From Gerris lacustris (lineage: Eukaryota > Arthropoda > Insecta > Hemiptera > Gerridae): DNA of 64,000 nt. Both the position numbers and the translations under genes were made by a program. The stretch is from positions 24,606,173 through 24,670,172 of the forward strand of contig OX578279.1 in NCBI GenBank assembly GCA_951217055.1. Direction: 5' to 3'. This document shows, piece after piece, positions 12,442-24,710 of this stretch; within the stretch, counting starts at the first letter, position 1, and each line of letters begins with the position of its first letter. The notes below the pieces were generated by a model. It did not search any database, was not told the origin of the DNA, and saw nothing but the letters and a program-made list of their open reading frames with translations.

Positions 12442-13323
12442 TAATATTTGTATTCAAGTCTAAATTTAAAGGGTCTTTAGTGGAAATAGCACACCCAAAT
12501 TGGTTGGTTTCGCGACTTGCAGCCACCTCTACGTGGTGAGTCCTGGCTCATTGCAGCTGAAAAAAAATCATCTTGTAATGGGCGGAGAGCTGCAATATAG
12601 TATTTTCCTTTTATACACTGTTAAGTTCACCTGCTGTTTGTTTGTTTGGTCACTTTGCAAGAACCAAATTCAAAACCGCAACGTGTCAAATAAATACTTT
12701 GTATTACCTCAGACAGTCAAAAATATCACTATTTTTTCAAAAAAAAGAGGTATTTGTAGGATTTTTTGCGATGTCAATTGTACGACAAAGGGTCTAAAAA
12801 GTATTTTTCGTGGATTTAGATAACTGCAAAGAATAGTTGTTTTTTTTTACAATTTTAAATAAAATTAACATGTCTAAAAAAATGACCAATGTTTTGATTT
12901 TTTTCAAAACTTTAAGCCCTTTGCGCAATTTCAAAAATAAAAAATATTTTTTTATTTTATTTTTCCCGTTATTAGTCGTTTACCCTACTATATAGTCTTT
13001 TAATCTTTAGGTCAGTGGGGGCGCATTAAAAATCCACCGCGGGCGCCGTGGCGCCCGCGGGCGCAGGGTTGCCGACCCCTGCTCTAAGCCATAACATCTC
13101 ATATCATTCTCACCCTGTTTAAATTCTATTATTTGTTTATCTCTCATTTATTTTCATCTCCCAAAAATAATTTTATTAAAATAATTCCGCCCACATAGTT
13201 TCTATTAATTTTTATTATTAAATATAAATATTATTGTTTATTCATTTTTCGGCGCCCCTTAGAGCAGGCGCCCCCCCGCGCCGCGGGGTTGGCGGGGGCG
13301 CTATTTACGCCACTGTGTCTTGG

Positions 13324-14103
13324 GGACATGGAGAAAAACTTATAACAGCTTCAGCTTCAGAGAAAATTTCTAGTAAGAATAGTTTATACAGAATAAATTC
13401 TTGGTACTGAGTAAGTTTTAGAAAAATATAGATTTTTTAATGGGAAAAAGTTGAAGTTAAGCTTATTCGCAAACTTAATTAAACAAAATACATAGTTTTT
13501 ATCACATTTAAATCTCAAGAAATTTAAAATTTATATTGATAAATTAATATTATAATTATGATAAGCAATCAAAATGGCTTTTAAATGTTTTAAGTCTAAA
13601 ACCATTTCAATAAACAAATTAAGTAATTAATAGAATTTTTTTATTAACGGTCTTTTTCTGTAACAAATGTTATTTTCTAATTATAAATAGGTAGGTATGT
13701 ATGTGAATATACATTTTGTATTTTACAATCTTTTATGTAACTTGGAATGTTTGAATGTATGTGTACTATGTACGTGTACGGTACGTTCGGTTTAAAACTT
13801 GCTACTGAATTTTAAAGAAGTTATCCTCAACCGATTGAATTGAAATTTTGAATTCGCGTTTAGTTTGGATGACAATGCATGCATGGTTAGCTAAGTGACG
13901 TCATTCCAAATCCAATATAGCGGACAGCCCAAGATGGGGGACTGGTATTTTTTAATCAAGCCCATGATCTGGGTTTGCTGAGAAGAATACGAAAAATGAA
14001 ATGCCTTCATTCTAAATCCAATATAGATATAGATATTTCTTGGATGGCCCAAGATAAAAGCTTGTTTTTAAAAATGATTTATACTATAAATTTATTTATA
14101 TTT
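13324..14103. other. Stretch without a gene; short internal duplication
   Basis: No gene was recognised. A short segment containing AAATCCAATATAG and CCCAAGAT occurs twice (about 13907-13935 and 14015-14057), a decayed local duplication. Confidence 0.45.
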
Positions 14104-14234
14104 TGCTTCCGAGCTTACCGAAGGTAACGGAAGCATTGTGTTCACTTTTGAGAACGAAAAACTTTTATGCCTCCGATTTTAAAAATTCCAAGACAGAAAT
14201 CCGTTTCAGACATCAGGGAACATTTTTGGTTCCG

Positions 14235-14274
<40 letters not shown>

Positions 14275-14668
14275 GGTCTGTGTGTCCGCGAATTATGAAA
14301 CGTGCGACGATAACTTGAGTAAATGTCAACCGATTTTGATGAAATTTGGTAGACATGTTCATTTTACCAATGCCCAGGACGAGTTCGTTGGACAACATTA
14401 TCCGTCCAAGCGTTCACGAGCAACGCTCGCATAAACTTAAACTTCAAATTTAAAATTGGAATTTTAGGTCGGGAAAAAAATCTAACTTCATCTATTCAAT
14501 GAGACAAACATTTTTTTCAAATACAATTTTTCAGTAAAACCAACAGCGACACCGCTATGAAGTGTTAATGATTGCTTAAACTATTAATAGTTTTTACACA
14601 ATAAACATAACAATAAAGTACGTGAATAGGATGCGAGGAAGCTATGTGCCACACTAATTGGCAGTCTA
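14104..14668 (+). mobile_element. Family C Helentron-like repeat, mosaic copy C3
   Basis: The 5' end carries the family C hairpin (GCTTCCGAGC, TTACC/GGTAA, GGAAGC, 14104-14134). A (TCTG)n tract follows at 14236-14272. The core (ACGATAACTTGAGTAAA through GCAACGCTCGC to AACAGCGACACCGCTATGA) matches families A and B. The 3' end is the family C tail (GAGGAAGCTATG, then TGCCACACTAATTGGCA and GTCTA, ending 14668). It therefore joins C ends to an A/B core. Frames across the TCTG tract are repeat translations. Confidence 0.8.
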
Positions 14669-14785
14669 TTTTTTAAATATATTTAAAAATTAAATAAAAT
14701 AAGGACTAATTATAATAGCAAGAAAAAAATTTTTACTGTTCAATTTTCCATCAAAATAATAAAAATGTTGATAAAGAAGGAAATG

Positions 14786-14787
<2 letters not shown>

Positions 14788-14824
<37 letters not shown>
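14788..14824. repeat. Poly(A) tract, 37 bp
   Basis: An uninterrupted A run. No retroposon body or flanking duplication was recognised next to it. Confidence 0.9.
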
Positions 14825-14827
<3 letters not shown>

Positions 14828-15479
14828 AAATAAGGTATATTCGGAGAAATATTACTTTGTATAAAGAACGCTATATGAATATATACATATATAATTGTGT
14901 ATAAGCTTAAACCATCGTAATTTTGTTCTTCCAAGGATTTGGTTCAAAGGATTCAAGGGAGTTCTTTGATAGAGAAGCAATGGGCTCGTAGAAAACCCTT
15001 CGTGGCCCTTTTTACCTACACTCAAAATGATTACTGTACTCAGAAACATGAACAAATAAAGTTCATACACGTTCCTTTATTTCGTGGAATCTTCTCTAGA
15101 ACAGTCTAGACTCTAGACAAATTCAGTTATATTAGAATATTTTCAACAAGATAACATACAAAAACAATTCCCGAAATGAAATAATTTTTTAATATTAGCT
15201 TTGATATGATGCACAGAGAGACCTTGACTTCCCTATTTTCCCCCCAAAAATAAAAAAAGTTTAGATACCGACGTTATTTTTCTGGAAATAATGGTAATTG
15301 GATGGCTGGATTACTAAACCTTTGTCGATTTGACTAACATAAGCAGAAAATATTTTTTTGAGGTTGAGCCTATACTTTTATAAAGAGAAAACTGTTAAGA
15401 ACTATATATACAAACATTTAATGAAAAATAAGTTAGTAGGAGCATCAGAATAATCTGAAATTAAGTGAACATTAATGCA
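14825..15479. other. AT-rich stretch without a gene
   Basis: Nothing recognised. Confidence 0.4.
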
Positions 15480-15645
15480 CCAGAACCCATGCCCCAGGCC
15501 ACAAACCCTAGACCCTATAGTTTAATACACCAGGCCCCAAGTTACCGGCGACTGATCTCTGGGCCAAAGCAACTTTCCCAGGGCCCATTGCCCCTTACTC
15601 TTGGCCAATAGCCCCATACCCTAGGCCCATTGCCCCAGACTATAA
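15480..15645. repeat. C-rich decayed tandem repeat
   Basis: A region unlike its AT-rich surroundings. It is made of irregular repeats around CCCCAGGCC and GCCCATTGCCCC, such as GCCCATTGCCCCTTACTC and GCCCATTGCCCCAGAC. It is non-coding and its origin is unknown. Confidence 0.6.
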
Positions 15646-17056
15646 TAGGCTCATTCTGTACGTCGATTCAATGTCGTCGAATGAACGTTAATGGAATCGA
15701 CGAAGTTGCTTTGACGGGAATTCACTAGACAACGAGTGTATGATCAAAAGGACTTCTACTCCTACACTGGCAGGTGTGTTACCAACCAGTGCAAGCACTG
15801 CAGAAGGATGGGGTACCCATCACCATCGTATATGAGGACTATAATTTGACTACCATTAGCAGTCCAGGTTTAAATGAAAATAAAAATAAATATACATACA
15901 AAAACATAAGTAGACTAATTGCAACTTGAAAAATTAAATAACCTTATTTGTCATTCAAATAAATCGCGTTATTGCACACATTTATTTTTACCTATATATT
16001 ATTAGCATGTAGTATTGCATACCTATAAAATCCGAAACAGTAAGACCTCACATGCAAAACCCGGTTTAGAAAAACACAGGTTTACCTAACCTTCCAGTTA
16101 AGAAAACCATTTCTATGTTGCAGATCCACTTTTTAAGGTGGGTTTACAGATAGCGGAGCTCAGTGCGTACGGATTTATCTACGCCCTGTTACCAAACCAA
16201 CTTTTTTGCGGAGCCGCTTTAAAACCTGAATGAAACCTTCACTTCAAGTCCTCTTGTAATTTCTTATGTGTTTGTTTTTATTTTAAACCCACTATTTTAA
16301 TTTAAAAAGTAATTATTGTATTTTAATAATTACATTGTATATTATTAAATGTTATTTTTTAAGTACCTATATATTTCTACTACTATGATGTATTGTTTAT
16401 TTTCTACTTCACTAAAAGACTCTAAGGTAGAGAATTGTTGCGATATTTTTGTGCAAAGGTTTTTTTTTTATTCTTCTTTTTTATAAGATGTTTTGAATGG
16501 TATATTATTCTATCCCTTGAATCAAAAGAAAACAAAAGTACTTTAAAGATGTCTTCTAAAGATATTAATCAAAAGAATCAGTGAAACATCATATCTTAAA
16601 CAATACTGTCAATACATTTACTTGCATTTAAATTATGTTGGATGCATAGAATTTAATTAAGGAATAACTGAACGCAACAGCGTAAATTGAACTGTTTCAA
16701 AATGTTATTGTTAAATCACGCAAGAAAACGTCTAACAGGGTAAATTATCCTTTCGGAACGGTACAACAAACTAATCGGCTTTGTTTAGTTTATAACCTGA
16801 CACCTGAACAGCTTGATGGAAACTAGCCAAAATGGCTTTAAAGTACTCTATCCATTAGCAGGCTATCTGAAAGTGAGCTCTTATGGCTTTAAAGGAAGCA
16901 ACCAGGAACCAGCAGCAGAATGGCTAAGCCAAAATGTTTCCCACCTCAGCCGAGTTAAAGCAGTAAATATATTTATATGTATCTATTATTTGTGAACCAA
17001 ATCTCAATTTAATAACTAAAACTATCAATAAGTATTTAATGTACAATGATAATGAT
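15646..17056. other. Stretch without a gene
   Basis: A 10-bp inverted pair, CGTCGATTC and GAATCGACG, lies at 15661-15703. Otherwise no gene or element was recognised. Confidence 0.4.
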
Positions 17057-17233
17057 TATTTTCCGTAGTTGTATTCATTGCGCATGCGCGTTTCATAATT
17101 CTTCTTTATTTCCGCCTTAGTGCGGAACTGCATTTTGCATTGCTCGTGTGGTTTCACTACCCTCGCTGTCGCTCGGGTTTAAACTCCACACTCGCATGCA
17201 AAATGCTACTTTCTGCACTAGACGCGTAATGTA
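17057..17233. mobile_element. Family D CpG-rich hairpin repeat, copy D1
   Basis: A shared leader containing GCGCATGCGC is followed by a strong stem-loop. GCATTTTGCATTGCTCGTGTGG-type sequence pairs with CCACACTCGCATGCAAAATGC around a CGCTGTCGCTCGGG-rich loop. It ends CGCGTAATGTAC. Related copies lie at 24469-24710 and 32049-32628, with a partial one at 39128-39265. Confidence 0.75.
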
Positions 17234-17938
17234 CTATTATTATACAGATCGTGTATTTTTTATCTGTATCAGTAAACATTTATATAAAATCATATTTTGG
17301 GATTCTTTTTCTAAGTAAGTTGACTACTATAATATACATACTAATAACATTTTAGGATATTACCTATATTTTAATAGTAACACAATTATATTCAGTGTTA
17401 CTTGCAAAAATTGCAATTATCAAAAAGCATGTAACAATTATTATGCAATGCAATGATAAATAATTTATTGCATTACTGTAAAATAAGCTATTCGATTAAA
17501 AATTGTTGAACTTACTACTGGTATATATAAGACTAATTAATAAGTTTAAGTTTATAATTAAAAATAAAGCGTCTACCAAGTTTTAATGAGTATAATTTAA
17601 AATGCAGGTAATATAATAAAATTCAGACATTGATAAAATCTACAACAGTGCCAAAGGCAACAAGCCCTTAGCCATTTCCAGTTAATAAAAAGTTAATTCC
17701 GTGGAAAAACAATATTTGTATTTATAAAAAAAAAGTTAATAAACGTTTTAGATTAATTAAAATACTGTGTTGGTTTATAACTAATTCAATTATTTTTTTC
17801 TTAGAAATTAATATCTGCCCCCTCATAATAATAATATAAGAAAATTAAAAAACACACAAATACAATTAAATTCTGAAGGAAATAAAATTCTAATAGAGTA
17901 TTCATTTTTTTGGATCTAGTAAACGAGCAAACTTTTAT
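17234..17938. other. AT-rich stretch without a gene
   Basis: Nothing recognised. Confidence 0.4.
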
Positions 17939-18158
17939 GGCAATAATGGCCGGGCTACATTGCTAGATCTAGATGTATTGCTGGCAATATCTTCGTATGG
18001 CCCGGTAATACGAGTATATCTGTACATTCCAAGAATATTTTGGGACATTTGCAACATAAATATTATCCAATAAATTTTGTTGTAGTAACAATTATTCGAA
18101 ATGTCCATTTGCTGTAACGTCTCTGGATTTAATGCAATGTAGCATAGCCATCATTGCC
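17939..18158. mobile_element. MITE with about 25-bp inverted ends
   Basis: The left end GGCAATAATGGCCGGGCT then ACATTGC matches the complement of the right end, GCAATGTAGCATAGCC then ATCATTGCC, with few differences. The total is 220 bp and non-coding. The target duplication is not clear. Confidence 0.65.
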
Positions 18159-18508
18159 AACCGCACATTACCGTTAAATGCAGCTCTTTCACAAGTCTCT
18201 TAAGGAATCCCGTACGTATGGACGGTAAGAAAATAGTTTAAACTAAAGAGCGCGGAATGCTTAAAATTTTTGTTAAAAAGTATTATTTAAGTCTCTCAAA
18301 GCGACTTCCATTTTTTTTTTTTTTTTTATGATATCAAAAAATGTAGTTTGCCAGGTTTTTGAGTTCTAGGACAGTTGAAATGAATAAACTAAAAGAAGGA
18401 AAACTAAGACGCAATCGGATTAGTCAGTTGATTACGCTTTGAGTTACTAGTTATTAAGCTCTTGAGGGGTATTCGTAAAAAAAAAATAAAAAAAAATTAA
18501 ATACAGTA
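18159..18508. other. AT-rich stretch without a gene
   Basis: A 22-bp T run lies at about 18306-18327. Nothing else was recognised. Confidence 0.4.
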
Positions 18509-18510
18509 TA

Positions 18511-19887
18511 TATGGCATTTTCAAATAAAATGTACCTTTTCTGTCCCAAGATTTTACAATTTTATTGTAACTAAAAAAATTAATATTAATGAAAAATAAA
18601 AAAAACCTTAAGGTTTATTGATCAGATCTCTGTCTATTATTGTGTTAATCAGGGTCATTTTATGGCTTATAAGAAAAAAAATATTTTTTTTTTAACCAAT
18701 AATATCCAAGTTTATATAAATGGGTTACGAAAAAATAAAACTTTAGTACAAAACGAAACAAATATATTTATATGTATGTCCCAAGGGTTTTGTAATGAGT
18801 GTTACCGATAAGAGTTGGCAGAATTAGAGGGTGAGTATGAAAGAAAGAAGGAGGGATTAGGGTTTGTTTATGTTAAGAAGACATTTAAGTCAGTAATCAA
18901 CGACTTTTTAGATTGATAGCACTTTATTCTTCTCTACAATTAATATTTCACTAAAAAAAAAATGGCGAGTATTTTTATTCATTGTAATGAGTGTTACCAT
19001 CATTTTTTGTAGTTGTAATCAATATTTATTTATGTTATCAATATGATTTAGTAGTTATTAATTAATATAATCAGTACACATTAAATTGGTTTAATTAAGA
19101 AACATAGTTTCCGAGGAAAGATTTTAGTTAAAAATGTAATGAGTGTTACCTGTAATGAGTGTTACTATTCCGTTAGTTCTACAATACTGTATATTTTAAA
19201 ACTTAAAAAAAATGATTAAGTTTAATGTTTTTACAAAAAATTAATTTGCCGCATGTAAACAAAAATTGTAAATAAAAGTTTAATGTTTAAAGTTTGTGTT
19301 AAAATTTAATTTTTTCTAGGTCCAATATATAAATTTGTAATGAGTGTTACTTGAATAACAACAAATTCTTATGGGTAGCCGTGTCCAACTATTTTTTTAA
19401 TAAAGAAGAATTATTTTTTCTTCTTCTTTATAATAAAAACTTTTATTACAATGCACTCAAAACGTATCCTTTACATTTTTGAAGCTTTGAGGAAACATTA
19501 AAAGATAATAAATGTAACACTCATTACTTTTTTTAAAAAATTACAAATATTTTAGGTCTAAAAAATATTTCTGGTGGGATGAAAGAGAATATTTACGTCA
19601 TATATACAATTTAGTAATGTTTCATAAAAACAGAGAAACAAAATCTAAAAAAATACCTTTTTTATGATAGTAACACTCATTACGACAAAAATGTGATTTT
19701 TTATGTATATATGGTCATATGTATGTAAATAAATTTGAAAACTGACTGTTCTTGAACGAAAATGTCATCCTAAGTCCCTGATGTGTCAGAATAATCAATA
19801 TTATCATGTCTAAGGCTTATTTTAATTTTCTATAAAGTAGCCAAACTGATTTCCCTAAAGGTACATTTAATTTGAAAATGACCCATA
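18511..19887. mobile_element. 1.4-kb inverted-repeat element with iterated 14-mer
   Basis: The ends are TATGGCATTTTCAAAT (then AAAATGTACCTTT) and the complement of TTTGAAAATGACCCATA (preceded by AAAGGTACATTTAA). TA duplications lie in a TATA context. No transposase is present. The interior carries seven identical copies of a 14-bp motif (see 18792-19683). It is probably a non-autonomous DNA transposon of the TA-targeting group, but the superfamily is not proven. Confidence 0.75.
18792..19683. repeat. Seven identical copies of GTAATGAGTGTTAC
   Basis: Direct copies lie at 18792-18805, 18984-18997, 19136-19149, 19152-19165 and 19337-19350. Reverse copies lie at 19514-19527 and 19670-19683. All seven match exactly while the spacers are unlike each other. 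Direct copies occupy the left part of the host element and reverse copies the right part. The motif has partial dyad symmetry (GTAA...TTAC). The arrangement suggests protein-binding sites, possibly for the mobilising transposase. Confidence 0.93.
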
Positions 19888-19889
19888 TA

Positions 19890-20962
19890 TCAATTGGTGG
19901 ACGCCGAGCGGCGCGCCTCTCGGCCCAGTGGTGACACGTTGTTGTCAACACACGTCGGCATTTTATGAGAAAGTAGGTCTATTTGAGCATTCAAATAATT
20001 TGAAATCTATTTCTATATAGTCAATACTAAATATATTACTCTTAATATTTTAGGTTGACCCTGACTCTATTAACGTATTTGTTTATCCCACCATCTTGAA
20101 TCAAGATGGCGGCCATTTATATATAGAATTTGACATAACGATATCTTAAGACCCAATAGCATCAGAATCTTGAAATTTGGAAGGTTAGGTTCCACTAATG
20201 ATATAAACACATTTTGTGAAAAGGGTTTCCAATCGGTAATTCATTCAAGATGGCGGTCATATAAGTATTTAAAAAATTCCCCCCTCACTTTAATTATCAC
20301 CAATATTTTTGAACGCTAAAAATTAGGTCAATATTGATGTCTGCCAAAAAAGGATTTTCTAAAATACAGTACCTAAAGGAACCTAATAAGGCAAAGTAAA
20401 AAAAGATCTTCTGAAAATAAGAAGTTAATAATTATTAGGAGAAGGCTACTGTTTAAGATGTAAGCATACATAATATATACCTATATTAATAAAGATAATT
20501 CCAATCTCAACCCAGGGATTTTTAATTCAACCTCGACGAATTTTAATTTATAACATCATCCTTTATAGTAAGAATCAATGAAAAAAAATTAAAATCAATA
20601 AAATAAACAAATAAAATCAATCCTTTACTATAACTTAATTTATTTGTGACTTAATTTTAATACTCGCATACCTAACCTGCTAAAGGGCGGATAGTTTATA
20701 TTGAAAGGAAGATTGTAATTTCTAGGCCCAATAATATATATTCAGAGAATTGGAGAAGTAAACTTGAATTCAGGGAATATGATAAAAACAAAGAAGCCTT
20801 CTTTTCATGAATATTGTGAGTAATCAACCATGCTTACATGTTTTCTAGGAAGAAAGGAAACAATACTTTTATAAGTCTTGCACTTAACATCTATTCGATC
20901 TCCTTCCAACAAGTTTTAATATTTCTTGTTAAGAGAACCAGACTTGAAGTCTAGGAAAAGGA
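19890..20962. other. Stretch without a gene
   Basis: A GC-rich stem, GCCGAG/CTCGGC, lies near 19902-19925. Two CAAGATGGCGG motifs lie near 20102 and 20247; this motif is common in non-coding repeats here and is not evidence of a gene. Confidence 0.4.
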
Positions 20963-21095
20963 AGTAATTAAATTAAGCAAGAAAATAAATATCTAAGATA
21001 AAGCATGTCAGCTTTATCAGTGAATACGCATTGCTACGGATATAGCTGTCATGCTTTATCTTAGATCTTTATTTTCTTGCTTAATTTAATTACTC
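20963..21095. repeat. Long hairpin, about 45-bp perfect-type arms
   Basis: AGTAATTAAATTAAGCAAGA and what follows to AAAGCATG (20963-21007) pairs with CATGCTTTATCTTAGAT and what follows to TTAATTTAATTACT (21051-21094), with one or two differences. The pairing extends weakly into the loop (CAGCT/AGCTG). It could be a MITE or a small-RNA hairpin; the arms are longer than in a usual microRNA precursor. Confidence 0.85.
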
Positions 21096-22245
21096 TTTTT
21101 TTGCTTTTTTTAACTTATTTATTTAAGTATTATTCGCATGAAATATTAACATATATTTTTTTAACTAATGGTGTAATTTTGTATGTAGTTAAGTTAACAC
21201 TCATGCACCTATTCCCTCCCCCTTTTCCCATACATATTATGACTTATGACAACACTTAACATGCGCCATTGCAACATTTAGGGGACAGTACTATCGTGAA
21301 ACAAAAGGACTGAATGTATTCAAGGTTTTTTGTTTCGGGGCACTACTATCTATCACGAAAGTGAAAGACTGAATATTCATAATTCGGTTTTTTTAACATA
21401 GTACAAAACAACAGTGTTGGTTTTTTCCGCTCCATAATTTTATTTAAAATTCTATTCATCTAGAAATAACATGATCACTGAAGCAGAAAGGAGTCATAAT
21501 ATGAAATCGATTTGTTTGTATTATATCAGTTTATATAAAGTAATATAAATGTGTTCAAAGAAAAAGAACGCGGAGTTTAACCGCATGTTAAATTATTTTC
21601 AAAAAAAAAAAAAAAAAAAAAAAAAAAGTATGTATTTTAAAATAGTTTATCAAATTACTTTACCTATTATCAAACTGCTTTAAAAGTTACAGCGAACTTC
21701 AGTTTAAAAAAAATATATTCAAATAATAATTAATCATACAATAGCCCAGTCAAGCTGGAAATTGTTTTACTCAACTTGGGGCATCCCAAATAAGAGTAAT
21801 AAAAGTTTTCCACTGTTTTTGAGGTGAAATAAACTTTTGCGAGCCAAAAACCGCGAAACAGAAATATTTCCAGCTAGAAACCTAAACAAAGTTTTTTTTT
21901 ACTGCACAAAATGTAAGAAAACTATTTTTATTTTTGAAATATAAACTACTTTAAAATAATGATATCAACTGTCAACTACAAGAAACTATACTACAGATTT
22001 ACCCTTACAGATTTAGCAAATTCGTTAATTAGGGTGTGTAGTCTAGAGTGGCAGGCAATGTTGATTCAATAGAAATTAATGACAAAAATTTCTTACTTCC
22101 TTTTGCCTTATTGAACTTTTTATGTAGTGTTTTATTAATGCCCAGTACCTACAGTAACAGACAGTTGATAAAATTCTCAGCGGTGACGCAGTATTCGGAT
22201 AAAAAATGAGAAAGTTATTTTGGCACAAATAATAAAAAAAAATAA
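21096..22245. other. AT-rich stretch without a gene
   Basis: A 27-bp A run lies at about 21600-21626. No gene or element boundary was recognised. Confidence 0.4.
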
Positions 22246-23135
22246 GTGTGGTGTCGTGGGACACCCGGTAGGAACGAAGTTCCTTATACGCTTTATATTA
22301 AATATAAATTATATAATTACAGTGCTAAGTATATGATACTAACTACTTATACATGCCGGAGTTAGAATAAGAGACAAAATTAAATTAAATGTACTACCGG
22401 AGTTAAGGCAAAATTAAAAGAAAAACTTTTTATTATCTTTGAAAAGAGCGTCTTCCAATACATGATGTATTGTAAATTGAGGAAAAAGTTAATTTTGATT
22501 AGTTTGTAGTTAAAGCAGATGGTTGTAGAGAAGAAAAGAACTGTCCCATCAGACTCCGTCGGCGAATTACTCCAATTAAAATATTATAATATAAAATATA
22601 AATCAACAACACTACAAAACTTGAGCTTGTATCAGGTTGAAATTTTACATGCCTGTTTCAATGGCTCTTAAGGCGATGGGTAAGAAGTTTTATTAAAATC
22701 GTTACGATAGAACGTAAGATATCGGTAAAAACGTTGTTTTCTTTATTTTAAACGTTTAGGTCCGCTTTAATAAATTTAGCGATCTTTATCACTTCATAGC
22801 AGTGTCTGTGTTTGTTTTACTAAAAAAATGTATTTAAAAAAGTTGTTTGTCTCATTAAATAGATGAAGTTAGAATTTTTTCCGTCCTAAAATTCCAATTT
22901 TAAATTTGAAGCTTACGTTTACACGAGCGTTGCGCGGGAACGCTTGGGCGGATAACGTTGTCCAACAAACTCAGCCTATGTATTGGTAAAATGAACATGT
23001 GTACCAAATTTCAACAAACTTGGTCATTTTTTACTTAAGTTATCGTCATCGGTAGATTTCGTGACGGTTATTTTGGTCGTTTTTTTCGGATTCACTCCCG
23101 GGCTCCAGAACGTGCCATAAGGAACTTCGTTCCAA
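22246..23135 (-). mobile_element. Family B Helentron-like repeat, copy B1
   Basis: On the minus strand it begins TTGGAACGAAGTTCCTTATG at 23135 (a short hairpin). It continues through the GGGAGTGAATCCGAAAAAA segment and the shared core, then an inverted GGAACTTCGTTCC copy. It ends in the tail GGTGTCCCACGACACC near 22246, a perfect 6-bp stem. About 890 bp, non-coding, close to B2 and B3. Confidence 0.85.
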
Positions 23136-23279
23136 TATCTAAAGATTTCATAGTATCTATATATTATGTAGTAGTATACATGACGTAATCCTTCTAAAAG
23201 ATCATTTGCATTTATATATGATTTATTTTTATTTTAGACCAACAGTATCGAATGGATTCCACGGTCCTGGGAAGCATTG

Positions 23280-23803
23280 AGGTCGTTCTGAAGAACATTT
23301 ATTTGTCTCTGATTTCTTAGACAGAGATCCGTTTCAGACGTCAGGGATATTTTAGTCAGTCATTCGACTTTTTAACGAGCCAACATACCTTAGAAACTAC
23401 TTCGTGCAATATTCGTAAAATTTGGATGGTAGGTCCTAATTAGCCCGTTGTTGGTCGAGCATAATTGTCAACATTCTGGGCTAATTCGTTTCTTTTGTTG
23501 ATACGAATTCGAAGGGCGCATCAATTTGTTTTTATTAACACCTACATCCTTAAAAGTAAGTCTACTGATCCATTTTTAAAACATTTTGAGGGTTTGTCGA
23601 AAGTGGCCCGCAGATGGTCCCACATTAATTCTAACTGTCTACGAACATTAACCATAGCTATATCGATACTTTTATTCATGTGAAAAAGCAGAACATTTTT
23701 GACAGATTAAAAAATTTGACAAAATTGGGTGAAAGAGATTTTTTGCAAGAACTGTATAGAACACGAAGAAACAATGAACCACATTAATTGGCAGACAATA
23801 TGT
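23280..23803 (+). mobile_element. Family C Helentron-like repeat, degraded copy C7
   Basis: Recognisable family C segments in order: GATCCGTTTCAGACGTCAGG, AAATTTGGATGGTAGGTC, CTAATTAGCCC, TTGTCGAAAGT, and the tail CCACATTAATTGGCAGAC near 23780-23803. The 5' hairpin is lost. The frame at 23465-23683 lies inside it and is not a gene. Confidence 0.65.
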
Positions 23804-24468
23804 TATAATCTTAATAAATCCAAGAGTAAAGATTTACAACAAAAAGATAAATACTTAAAACGTCGTTTTAAAATTAATTTGAATTAATTTTAAACCTCCT
23901 GGTCCTCAAAAACATTTTTACGTCATCTAATAATCGCCTATTAAAAAGGATTGGGAACCGCTGCTTTAGCTTAACCACTCCTTCAATGTGTGTAACTAAA
24001 GAAAGCTGATGACTAATAAACGGCATCACTGATACATCTATAACTTCTGACATTTTATGGTAAAAGGTCACCGAATGATCTAAATTAATCGTCTAGAGTT
24101 TGGCATTGCAATTTCCAGAATCCAAACTGCGAAACAAAATTAATTGACTAACAACTTTCATTTATGTAGTTGAAATCTTTAGTGAGAAATAATTGAAATT
24201 TTAATGTTTGAAACAATTTTAATGTTTAATAGTTATGAGCACTCAAAACTCTACCATAACTTACTACAACTATAACTTGACAATTATATCTTACGATATT
24301 ATAGTTCAAATTTTTATCCATGGACGCCAAAAGCGAAGAGGGAAACTTCTTCCACAAGCGGGTGTGTAAAGGGATTAATAAGACTGTTTAGACTATACTA
24401 AATTTCCGTATATAAAATAAATTTAATTATATATACTTTATTTGAAATACACTATATTTTTTTTTTTT
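23804..24468. other. AT-rich stretch without a gene
   Basis: Nothing recognised. Confidence 0.4.
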
Positions 24469-24710
24469 TGTATCACTGTTTAGATGCGTAGAAAGTGATT
24501 CATTTCGTAGTTATATTCATTGCGCATGCGCGTTTCACAATCGTGCGATAAGGTGAAGAATTCTTCTTTATTTCCGCCCTAGGGTACGCAACTCGTCCGA
24601 AAACTGCATTTTGCTTTGCTCGTGTGGTTTTACTACCCTCGCTGTCACTCGGGTGCAAACTCCACACTCGCATTCAAAATGCTACTTTCCGCACTAGACG
24701 CGTAATGTAC
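24469..24710. mobile_element. Family D CpG-rich hairpin repeat, copy D2
   Basis: Leader TAGATGCGTAGAAAGTGATT, the GCGCATGCGC motif, then the hairpin body with GCTCGTGTGG and CCACACTCGC arms, ending CGCGTAATGTAC. The most complete copy of the family without an internal insertion. The frame starting at 24624 is non-coding. Confidence 0.75.

Noticed and set aside
12254..12526. 90-codon minus-strand frame
   Set aside because: It runs across a TA-flanked MITE and hAT interior; no domain is recognisable.
18792..19683. CRISPR-like regular repeats
   Set aside because: Spacing is irregular, two copies are inverted, and the host is eukaryotic; they lie inside a transposon-like element.
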